DNA of 49,926 nt from Cnuella takakiae. Its GTDB lineage: Bacteria; Bacteroidota; Bacteroidia; Chitinophagales; Chitinophagaceae. This document shows positions 1 to 7,793 of this stretch, piece after piece. Numbering within the stretch: the stretch's first letter is position 1; the number at the start of each line of letters is the position of its first letter. The translations under genes were made by a program, and so were the position numbers. The stretch lies in contig NZ_MTFE01000010.1 in the NCBI RefSeq assembly GCF_001953305.1, positions 2,456,145 to 2,506,070 on the forward strand. Direction: 5' to 3'. A model generated the notes under the pieces. The model saw nothing but the letters and a program-made list of their open reading frames with translations. It was not told where the DNA came from and searched no databases.

Positions 1-1
1 G

Positions 2-1306
2 TTTAACGAGGCGGCACTTACCACCATCGCTACCTGTGGCGACATCAACCGCAACGTGTGCACTACCTCCAACCCCGTAGCGTCGCCGCTGCACGAAGAG
101 GTAGAGGTGCTGGCCAATAAAATTGCCGACCTGCTGTTGCCCAAAACGCGTGGTTATTACGAGATCTGGCTGGACGAAGAAAAGATCGCCGACAAAAGCC
201 AGGAAGAGGACCCGCTGTACCAGGACCGCTACATGCCCCGGAAATTCAAGATCGGTATTGCCATTCCGCCGGTAAATGATGTGGACATCCTGACCAACGA
301 TCTGGGCCTGATTGCCATTGTTGAAGGCGGTAAAATCATTGGTTACAATATTTGCGTAGGCGGTGGTATGAGTACAACCCACGGCAACCCCGACCACTAT
401 GCCCGCCTGGCTTCTCCTTTGGCCTATGTTGAAAACGACGAAGCAAAGGTGTTGAAAGCCGTATACGAAGTGCTGACCATCCAACGCGACTATGGCAACC
501 GCAGCGACCGCAAGCTGGCCCGCCTGAAATACACCGTTGACCGACTGGGCCTTGCATGGTGGCGCGAAGAGCTGGAACGCCGCAGTGGCTTCGCCATGGA
601 AGATCCCAAACCTTTCCATTTTACCTCGCGCCGCGATGATTATGGCTGGGCACAAAACCACCATGGTTTGTGGTACTTCACCATGTTCGTGGAAAACGGC
701 CGTGTACTCGACATTCCCGAACTGAAGATGAAGGAAGCCTTGCTGAAGATCGCAGAAAGCGGCAAGGCGGCATTCCGTTTTACCTCCAGCCAAAACCTGA
801 TTGTAGCGGACATCAAACCAGAAGACAAAGCTTTTGTTGAAAATATTCTGGAAAGCTATGGTTTGGTAGCCCATACCCTGCGGGCAACCAAGCTCCGGGG
901 TAATGCCATGGCTTGCGTGGCCCTTAATACCTGCGCACTGGCACTTGCCGAAGCACAGCGTTATATGCCTTCTTTACTCACCAAGGTGGAAGGCATCCTG
1001 GAAAAGCACGGCCTGCAGGACGAAGAACTGATTATGCGCATGACCGGCTGCCCCAACGGCTGTGCCCGTCCTTATGCCGCGGAGATCGGTTTTGTAGGTA
1101 CCGCTTACGGCCGCTACAACCTCCATTATGGTGGCGACCGCCTGGGCCTGCGCCTCAATAAAATTTACAAGGAAAGCCTCGACGAGGCCCAGATCCTTGC
1201 CGAGCTGGACAGCGCTTTTGCTGCCTTTAAAGCGGAGCGCACCGAAGGCGAAACCTTTGGCGACTTTAGCTATCGCAAGTATATTGCTGCGGCTGCAACA
1301 GCGTAG
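2..1306 (+). CDS. cysI: Sulfite reductase hemoprotein subunit, 3' part (5' end outside window)
   Basis: This enzyme carries out the six-electron reduction of sulfite to sulfide in assimilatory sulfur metabolism, using siroheme and a [4Fe-4S] cluster. The open frame runs in from the left edge (codons begin at base 2), so the gene is cut by the window, not truncated; about 434 residues are present, against roughly 570 in E. coli CysI. The four cluster and siroheme cysteines are visible: a C-x5-C pair encoded at 914-934 and a C-x3-C pair (TGCPNGCARP context) encoded at 1049-1063. The segment just after the edge (TCGDINRNVCTT) is typical of the family. The siroheme-making fusion gene at 7794 supports a sulfite rather than nitrite substrate. 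Ferredoxin- and NADPH-linked forms cannot be separated here. Confidence 0.93.
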   Translation, partial: FNEAALTTIATCGDINRNVCTTSNPVASPLHEEVEVLANKIADLLLPKTRGYYEIWLDEEKIADKSQEEDPLYQDRYMPRKFKIGIAIPPVNDVDILTNDLGLIAIVEGGKIIGYNICVGGGMSTTHGNPDHYARLASPLAYVENDEAKVLKAVYEVLTIQRDYGNRSDRKLARLKYTVDRLGLAWWREELERRSGFAMEDPKPFHFTSRRDDYGWAQNHHGLWYFTMFVENGRVLDIPELKMKEALLKIAESGKAAFRFTSSQNLIVADIKPEDKAFVENILESYGLVAHTLRATKLRGNAMACVALNTCALALAEAQRYMPSLLTKVEGILEKHGLQDEELIMRMTGCPNGCARPYAAEIGFVGTAYGRYNLHYGGDRLGLRLNKIYKESLDEAQILAELDSAFAAFKAERTEGETFGDFSYRKYIAAAATA

Positions 1307-1335
1307 TCTCAGCATGAAAAAAGTTGACCAACAAG

Positions 1336-1373
1336 CCAGCAGCGGTGCATGCAGTACCCCTGCTGGTTTTTTT
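1336..1373 (+). terminator. Intrinsic terminator after cysI, abutting the next start codon
   Basis: A hairpin with arms CCAGCAG (1336-1342) and CTGCTGG (1360-1366) has an inner GGT/ACC extension across one C-C mismatch and is followed by seven T (1367-1373). The T run ends at the ATG of the next gene (1374), so the site could separate the DUF2490 gene from cysI or attenuate read-through into it. Confidence 0.75.
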
Positions 1374-2111
1374 ATGATGAAAAAATGGATGGTGGCCGCC
1401 GGCCTGCTGGCTGCAATCAAAAGCCCGGCACAAAAGCAGGTAACTGTAATGCAGCAAAGCTGGCTGGGACTGGTACAACAGGTAAGGCTTTCCCAACATT
1501 GGGGCCTGCTGGCCGATGCACAATACCGCACGGTACAGCACTGGGCCGAAGGCAATAACTTTCTGTTGAGCCGCTTGGGTGGCACCTGGTACAGCAATAG
1601 CCAGTTGCAACTTGCTGGTGGATATGCCTACCAATACCTGTTTGCACAAAATGGCACTCTGCTACGGCAGGAACATCGCCTGTGGCAACAGGCACAGTGG
1701 ACCAACTCCTGGAGCAGGGCACGCTTCCAGCAAAGAGTGCGGATGGAGGAACGCTGGCGCGAACAGTTTGCCACCAGCGCACAGAAAACCAAAAGTTACC
1801 AGTACCTGTGGCGGGCAAGTATGCAACTGCAGCTGGCATACCCCCTCACCAAAAAGGCTGCAGGCCCGGGTGCTACCGCCCTGCTGTTGGCCGAAGAAGC
1901 GTTGTTCAACCTGGGAAAGGCTGTTGTGTACAACCATTTTGACCAGAACAGGTTGAGTGCCGGCTTCCAGGTTCAGGTAGGCAGCCAGGACCAGTTGCAG
2001 GCAACTTATATGCGCATCTTCCAGCAGCTGGCAGCAGGAAGCCATTACCGGCAAATCCATTGTGGCCGCATTTTTTACACCCATACCATCGATCTAAGGC
2101 GAAAAAGTTAG
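1374..2111 (+). CDS. DUF2490 family outer-membrane-type protein, copy 1
   Basis: The product is about 245 residues with an N-terminal signal peptide (MMKKWMVAAGLLAA) and a body made of alternating aromatic and polar strands, as expected for a small outer-membrane beta-barrel. It belongs to the DUF2490 family, whose function is unknown. It shares with the copies at 2146 and 7006 the motifs WLGLxQQVR near the N-terminus, LEERW-type or MEERWR in the middle, FDQNR, and a closing DLRRK. ATG codons lie at 1374 and 1377. An ATG at 1314 is in frame, but it would put the terminator hairpin inside the coding region and spoil the signal peptide, so it was not used. The gene lies 34 bp before copy 2, probably in one transcript. 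Confidence 0.8.
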   Translation: MMKKWMVAAGLLAAIKSPAQKQVTVMQQSWLGLVQQVRLSQHWGLLADAQYRTVQHWAEGNNFLLSRLGGTWYSNSQLQLAGGYAYQYLFAQNGTLLRQEHRLWQQAQWTNSWSRARFQQRVRMEERWREQFATSAQKTKSYQYLWRASMQLQLAYPLTKKAAGPGATALLLAEEALFNLGKAVVYNHFDQNRLSAGFQVQVGSQDQLQATYMRIFQQLAAGSHYRQIHCGRIFYTHTIDLRRKS

Positions 2112-2145
2112 GTGAATTCCGCAGCAGCGGGAAACCATTACATGC

Positions 2146-2904
2146 ATGAAAACAGCGGCGATCCTTAGCTTTTTATTACTTTCGCTGGGTGCCGGCGCCC
2201 AAAAACAGGTGAGCACGAACAGCCAGACCTGGCTGGGGTTGATACAGCAGGTGCGCTTCAGCAACCGCTGGGGCCTTTCCGCAGACCTTCATTTCCGTAC
2301 TGCCGACAATTTTGTGCAGGGGAAAAACATCGTGCTGGGCAGGATTGGCGCTACCTATTACCCCGGCGACCGCACCCAGGTATCGGCAGGATATGCCCAT
2401 TTCCATTATTATCCCGGCGAAAACCATCCGCAGGATGCACGGCCCGAGCAGCGCCTCTGGCAGCAGGTATTGTGGACTACCCATGCCTCCAGGCTGCGGG
2501 TACAAAACCGGCTGCGCCTGGAGGAGCGCTGGCGCAAACATGTGGACAGCCGCGGCGGCATTACAGATGATTATGATTTCAACTGGCGCACCCGCATGCA
2601 GCTGCAGTTGCTTTATCCTTTGGGTAATAAGCCATTCGGACCCGGCTCCCTGGCCCTGATGGCAGCCGATGAGGCCATGCTGAACTTAGGCCGGGAAATC
2701 CAGTACAACATCTTTGACCAGAACCGGCTGATTGCCGGCGTACAGCTACAGGTCAATAAAAACGATTTCCTGCAAATTGGCTATATGCACATTTTCCAGC
2801 AACAGGCATCCGGAAATAAGTACCGCCAAAGCCATGTGGCCCGGATTTATTATACCCGCAATATCGACCTGCGCAGGCAACGTACTGTTGCTGTCACTTT
2901 GTAA
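2146..2904 (+). CDS. DUF2490 family outer-membrane-type protein, copy 2
   Basis: This is a 252-residue protein with a signal peptide (MKTAAILSFLLLSLGAGAQ). It is a clear paralogue of the neighbouring copy and of the one at 7006: WLGLIQQVRFSNRWGL, then YYP and HYYPGENHPQ segments, LEERWRK, FDQNRLIAGVQ and DLRR at the C-terminus. The aromatic-rich strands and terminal DLRR suggest a beta-barrel exported to the outer membrane. The family has no established function. Tandem duplication with copy 1 is likely. Confidence 0.82.
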   Translation: MKTAAILSFLLLSLGAGAQKQVSTNSQTWLGLIQQVRFSNRWGLSADLHFRTADNFVQGKNIVLGRIGATYYPGDRTQVSAGYAHFHYYPGENHPQDARPEQRLWQQVLWTTHASRLRVQNRLRLEERWRKHVDSRGGITDDYDFNWRTRMQLQLLYPLGNKPFGPGSLALMAADEAMLNLGREIQYNIFDQNRLIAGVQLQVNKNDFLQIGYMHIFQQQASGNKYRQSHVARIYYTRNIDLRRQRTVAVTL

Positions 2905-3035
2905 ACCCCGTCTTTCCATGCCCCTATAATCTTGCCTTTTCTCCTGCAAGCTGCCGGTTGAAGGTTGGTAGGTCCCGTGGCCTTATTTTCGCTGTAATTT
3001 CCTTTAACAAACTACGAGGTTGCGGCACGAAAACG

Positions 3036-6000
3036 ATGCCCCTTGCTATTCATATGGAATTCACTACCAACCTGCTCCTGCAACTGCCCTATCCTGTTGC
3101 CATCCTGAAAGGGGCGGACCTTGTAGTGGAACTTGCCAACAATCACCTGCTTCGTTTTTGGGGCAAAACAGCCGCTGAAGCATACCACCAATCTTACTTC
3201 GATTTATTTCCCCATTTACGCGATTCCGACCTGGTACGGCAATGCATGACGGTGTTGCAAACCGGTGAGCAACAGGAACGGGACGAAGTGCCCTGGATTT
3301 ATGAACGCAATGGTGTCCAGCATAAGATCATTTTTAAAATAATACTGACACCCTGGCGCAGGGAAGAGGGTATCATTGAAGGGGTGATTGCCAGTGGCTT
3401 TGATATTACCCGCGAGGTGGAAAGCCGCAAGCAGTCGGAGGCTACCCGCTCGCACCTCGACAGCCTGATTGGCCAGATGGCCGCAGGTCTTGCCCAGGCC
3501 GATCTGCAGGGCAACTTCACCGATGCCAATGACCGCTTTTGTGAGATACTGGGCTATAGCCGGCAGGAGTTGCTGCAACTGAATTTTGCTGCCCTCACCC
3601 ATCCCGATGACTGGAAAGCACTGGAGCCCCGTTTTTGGGCTTGTGTGGAAGAAGGCATATCCATGAATGCGGAAAAGCGGTGTATCCGGAAAGATGGTAC
3701 CATCATTTGGGTCAACAATAGTTTTTCCCGTATTTCGGTGCCCGGTGTAAACCCGTTTTTGACGGCTGTTTGTATCGATATTTCTGCAACAAAGGAAATA
3801 CAGGCCAACCTGGATCGAAAGATCCGCGAGGTTACCGATTATAAATATGCGCTCGATAAATCCTCCATTGTCGCCATCACCGACCATCGGGGCATTATCC
3901 AGTATGTGAATGAAAAGTTCTGTTCCATTTCGCAATACAGCGCCGAAGAACTGATTGGTAAAGACCACCGGCTGATCAATTCGGGGTACCACGAAAAATC
4001 ATTTTTCAGTGAACTGTGGCGCACCATCAGCCAGGGAAAAATATGGAAGGGCGAGATCCGGAACAAGGCTAAAGATGGGTCTTTCTATTGGGTGGATACC
4101 ACCATTGTTCCTTTTCTGAACGAAGCCGGGAAGCCTTACCAGTATATTGCCATCCGCAGCGATATTACCAGCCGTAAACAGGTGGAAGATGCCATCAAGG
4201 AAAGCGAGGAGCGTTATGCCACGGTGGTGGAAGCCTCGGACCTGGGCTTGTGGGATTTTGATGTTCGGAAAGGAACGATAGTAGCGGCAGGCAAAATGGC
4301 CCAGATTTATGGGCTTTCTTCCAACGCCGATTACAACCTGGAACTGGTGATGCAAAGTGTACATCCTGAGGACCGCAGGGAGCAGCAGGAATTACTGGAA
4401 CAAATTATAGCAGGTAAAATTTCAACCACCTTTATTACCGAGTTCCGCATCATCGATAACCAAAACGGTGCAGTAAAATGGCTCCGTGCCAAGGCCAGGG
4501 CATTTTTCAACGAGCAAGGCAGTTTGTACCGTACCGTAGGCACTGCCGCCGACATCACCCATCAAAAGCTTGCCCAGGTACTGTTGGAGGAAAACGAAGA
4601 ACGGCTGAACCTGGTTATAGATGCCGCCAACCTGGGTATGTGGGATTTTAATCTCGAAAACAATACGACCATATTGCCAGAACGTACTAGGGAGTTTTAT
4701 GGGTTAAAACCTGATGAGGCTTTTACGTTTGAACGGTTCCTGCAATCCGTTCACCCCGACGACCGGGAACGGGTGGCAAAGGGCAACCGGGAACTGCTGT
4801 TTGGTAATACCAGCGAAACCCAATATTTCAATGAATTCAGGGTGCTGCAACCCGATGGCGGGGTGCGGTGGAACCGGTCTTTTGGCCGGGTGCTGCTGAA
4901 CGAAAAAGGTGTTCGTTACCGGTTTATTGGTGCCATTCTCGATGTGACCGAAGAGAAATTAGCGGCACAGGAAATTATGGAGCGGGAGCGGGAGTTTCGC
5001 TCGCTGGCCGAGAATACGCCGGATATTATTATAAAGCATGGCCGGGATTTCAGGTACCTGTATGCCAATCCGCAGGTAGAGATACTGGTGGGCAAACCAC
5101 CGGAGGCCATCATCGGCCGTTCCATGTGGGAGGTAGGTGTGCCGGAATCCATATGCCATTTTGTTGAGGAACAGCTGGAGCTGGTGGTAACAGAAAAAAG
5201 GTCGCACTCTGTTGAATATTCTGACCGGGATGGCGCTAACTGGTTGTACTCCCGTTTTGTGCCCGAGTTGGACGCCACAGGAGAGGTCAGTACCATCCTG
5301 GTGATCACTACCGATATTACTGGTTTGAAACGGGCAGAAGAAGCCCTGAAGGAAAGCGAAACCCGCTTCCGAACCATGGCCAACTTTATTCCCCAGCTGG
5401 CCTGGATGGCAGGCCCCGAAGGCAAAATCTATTGGTACAATCAAAGATGGTTTGATTTCACCGGTACCACGCCAGGCGAAATGAAGGAAGACGGCTGGCA
5501 CAAGGTGTTCCATCCCCTAATGGCCGACCGCGTGGAAAACCTGTTGCAGCAGGCTTTCAGGGGTGGCTACCCTTGGGAAGATATTGTGCAGATCAGGGGC
5601 GTTGATGGGCAGTACCGCTGGTTCCTGTCGCGGGCCGTGCCGGTACATAACGAAGGCGGTGCCATCGAAAGCTGGTTTGGCACCCATACCGATATCACGG
5701 CCCAACGTGCCATCGAGGATGCCCTTACCCTCACCAAAGATCAGTTGGAACTGACATTTGAAAACGTACCTGCTGCTATTTTCCTGACAGATAAAAATGG
5801 CAGGATCATTTACCTGAATGAGGCCGCTGCGCACAACATCCTTTTCGACACCGTAGAGGAAGTGCTGGTCTTGGGTCATATGGAAGCAGTGCGCCAGCGA
5901 GTGGAAAAGTATTTTGAAATGCGCGATGAAAACGGCGAGCCTTTTACCATTAAAGGCGGCGCCAAAACACACGGTTTCCAAACGCGCAAACAAAGCCGGT

Positions 6001-6908
6001 TGGTGTACCAGCTGATACACCGCCAAACCGGTAAGGTGACCTGGTACGATTCACATTCGGCGCCCCTTTTCGATAATGAAGGCAACCTGCTGATGGTGCT
6101 CACCACTACCACTGATGTTACCGACCAGCGCCTGTTTACCGAAAAGCTGGAGCAGGAAGTTGCCCGGCGAACCCAAGAACTGCAGCGCTCCAACGAGGAC
6201 CTGCAACAGTTTGCACATGCAGCTTCTCACGACCTTAAAGAACCGGTACGCAAGGTGCTCACCTTTCTTGACCGGCTGCTGAAGGAGTTCAAACCCCAAC
6301 TGCCGGAAAAAGCCGTCAATTACCTGGAAAGGGTAGAAGTGGCTGCCCGCAGAAGCTATACCATGATTGATGGCCTGCTGCGCTATTCAAAAGTGGATGC
6401 TGCCATCCTGGTGCATGAACCCATAAACCTGGAAGCGCTAATCAAGGATATTGAAACCGACCTGGAACTGCCCATCCAGCAAAAGGGAGCCAAAATAATA
6501 GTAGGTGCCCTGCCCTGGCTTGAAGGTGCTCCCGAACTGATTTACCAACTGTTTTACAACCTGGTCAACAACTCGCTGAAATTTGCCAAACCCGGAGTGG
6601 AACCACAGATTGAGGTTTTTGCGGACAGCGAGCCTGCACCCGAAGGCATGGTGACCATTGTTGTAGCAGACAATGGCATCGGTTTCGACCCGGTACATTC
6701 GGAAAAGATTTTCCAAACCTATACCCGCCTGCATTCCAAGGACCTCTACGAAGGATCGGGGCTGGGGCTTGCGCTTTGCCGTAAGATTGTGGAGCGGCAT
6801 GGCGGCACCATCAGGGCTACCGCCGAACCGGGAAGGGGTGCCCGTTTTATCCTTTCGCTGCCCCAAAAAGTGGACGCTGCCCATTTGGCCTTTGCTGCCG
6901 CCGACTGA
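3036..6908 (+). CDS. Multi-PAS sensor histidine kinase (eight PAS domains)
   Basis: A 1290-residue cytoplasmic-looking signalling kinase with no signal peptide and no clear membrane helix. Eight PAS modules can be read in series, each ending in a D-I/V-T or similar motif: about residues 14-124, 138-251, 265-379, 392-515, 523-645, 654-772, 776-900 and 903-1030. A coiled linker (QEVARRTQELQRSNEDLQQF) leads to a HisKA domain with the phospho-acceptor His1065 in the FAHAASHDLKEP box. An HATPase domain follows, with N box NLVNNSLKF near 1174, G1 DNGIGFD and G2 GSGLGLALC. There is no receiver domain and no response regulator gene nearby, so it is an orphan kinase. ATG codons occur at 3036 and 3054, and a TTG at 2958 would add 26 unlikely residues. 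It sits between DUF2490 copies 2 and 3. Confidence 0.9.
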   Translation: MPLAIHMEFTTNLLLQLPYPVAILKGADLVVELANNHLLRFWGKTAAEAYHQSYFDLFPHLRDSDLVRQCMTVLQTGEQQERDEVPWIYERNGVQHKIIFKIILTPWRREEGIIEGVIASGFDITREVESRKQSEATRSHLDSLIGQMAAGLAQADLQGNFTDANDRFCEILGYSRQELLQLNFAALTHPDDWKALEPRFWACVEEGISMNAEKRCIRKDGTIIWVNNSFSRISVPGVNPFLTAVCIDISATKEIQANLDRKIREVTDYKYALDKSSIVAITDHRGIIQYVNEKFCSISQYSAEELIGKDHRLINSGYHEKSFFSELWRTISQGKIWKGEIRNKAKDGSFYWVDTTIVPFLNEAGKPYQYIAIRSDITSRKQVEDAIKESEERYATVVEASDLGLWDFDVRKGTIVAAGKMAQIYGLSSNADYNLELVMQSVHPEDRREQQELLEQIIAGKISTTFITEFRIIDNQNGAVKWLRAKARAFFNEQGSLYRTVGTAADITHQKLAQVLLEENEERLNLVIDAANLGMWDFNLENNTTILPERTREFYGLKPDEAFTFERFLQSVHPDDRERVAKGNRELLFGNTSETQYFNEFRVLQPDGGVRWNRSFGRVLLNEKGVRYRFIGAILDVTEEKLAAQEIMEREREFRSLAENTPDIIIKHGRDFRYLYANPQVEILVGKPPEAIIGRSMWEVGVPESICHFVEEQLELVVTEKRSHSVEYSDRDGANWLYSRFVPELDATGEVSTILVITTDITGLKRAEEALKESETRFRTMANFIPQLAWMAGPEGKIYWYNQRWFDFTGTTPGEMKEDGWHKVFHPLMADRVENLLQQAFRGGYPWEDIVQIRGVDGQYRWFLSRAVPVHNEGGAIESWFGTHTDITAQRAIEDALTLTKDQLELTFENVPAAIFLTDKNGRIIYLNEAAAHNILFDTVEEVLVLGHMEAVRQRVEKYFEMRDENGEPFTIKGGAKTHGFQTRKQSRLVYQLIHRQTGKVTWYDSHSAPLFDNEGNLLMVLTTTTDVTDQRLFTEKLEQEVARRTQELQRSNEDLQQFAHAASHDLKEPVRKVLTFLDRLLKEFKPQLPEKAVNYLERVEVAARRSYTMIDGLLRYSKVDAAILVHEPINLEALIKDIETDLELPIQQKGAKIIVGALPWLEGAPELIYQLFYNLVNNSLKFAKPGVEPQIEVFADSEPAPEGMVTIVVADNGIGFDPVHSEKIFQTYTRLHSKDLYEGSGLGLALCRKIVERHGGTIRATAEPGRGARFILSLPQKVDAAHLAFAAAD

Positions 6909-6965
6909 TGAGAATCAATCGGGTTATATGCTTACCTAAATTATTTTTGCCCTTTCCCCAACTGG

Positions 6966-6998
6966 TTGGTCTTCCTTTGTGATATTCTACTATTTTTG
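6966..6998 (+). promoter_or_regulatory. Possible Bacteroidota-type promoter before DUF2490 copy 3
   Basis: TATTTTTG at 6991-6998 fits the -7 consensus TAnnTTTG. A TTGG at 6966-6969 lies 21 bp upstream, where the -33 element is expected. A second TATTTTTG lies at 6942-6949. Transcription from the nearer box would give almost no leader before the ATG at 7006, so the upstream box may be the real one. Confidence 0.35.
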
Positions 6999-7005
6999 TG
7001 GACTA

Positions 7006-7776
7006 ATGAAAAGGACGGTTCTACTGGTTCTGGGTTTACATCTGTTTATTCCCTTTATGGGCCAGGCCCAAAAACAAACGGTACATGTGCAGCAGGTATG
7101 GTTGAACTATTTTAACCAAACCCGGTTTTCGGACCGTTGGGGTATCTGGGCAGATGCATCTTTGCGAACTAAAGAAGATTGGACAAACGACCTGTCGCAG
7201 GTGATTGGCAGGGTAGGATTGACCTATTACCTGAGCAACCAAACTAAATTTACCGCCGGTTACGGGTACATACACCACTATCCCAGCGATAATCACCCCC
7301 AGGTTGCCATGCCCGAACACCGCCCCTGGCAACAATTGCAATGGCACAACAACAAACCCAACCTGCGGCTGATGCAATGGGTGCGGCTGGAAGAACGTTT
7401 TCGCCACAGGATTGCGGCCCCCGACAAACTGGGAGCAGGGTACAATTTCAACTACCGGGTGCGCTACAATATGCTGCTGGCCCTGCCCTTATCCAAAAAA
7501 GCCTTTGCTCCCGGTACTTTTTCGGGAGTGCTGAACAATGAGGTGCATATCAATTTTGGAAAGGAGATTGTATACAACAGCTTTGACCAGAACCGGTTCT
7601 TTGCAGGTTTCTTTTACCATGTAAACCAGCACGACCAGATCCAGGCAGGCTATATGAACCTGTACCAGCAGCAGGCCGCGGGCAACCGGTACCGCTCGGT
7701 ACACACCGCAAGGATATCGTACTTCCACAACCTGGATCTACGCAGGAAAAAACAAAACAACGGCCCCGGCCATTAA
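7006..7776 (+). CDS. DUF2490 family outer-membrane-type protein, copy 3
   Basis: The product has 256 residues, a signal peptide (MKRTVLLVLGLHLFIPFMGQAQ), and the same layout as the two upstream copies: VWLNYFNQTRFSDRWGIW, HHYPSDNHPQ, VRLEERFR, NSFDQNRFFAGF and DLRRKK at the end. The start at 7006 is preferred over an in-frame GTG at 6979 because it begins a clean signal sequence. It is separated from the other copies by the 3.9-kb kinase gene and ends 17 bp before the siroheme synthase/transporter fusion, so it is probably co-transcribed with that gene. The function of the family is not known. Confidence 0.82.
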   Translation: MKRTVLLVLGLHLFIPFMGQAQKQTVHVQQVWLNYFNQTRFSDRWGIWADASLRTKEDWTNDLSQVIGRVGLTYYLSNQTKFTAGYGYIHHYPSDNHPQVAMPEHRPWQQLQWHNNKPNLRLMQWVRLEERFRHRIAAPDKLGAGYNFNYRVRYNMLLALPLSKKAFAPGTFSGVLNNEVHINFGKEIVYNSFDQNRFFAGFFYHVNQHDQIQAGYMNLYQQQAAGNRYRSVHTARISYFHNLDLRRKKQNNGPGH

Positions 7777-7793
7777 ACGCCACTCCAATACAA

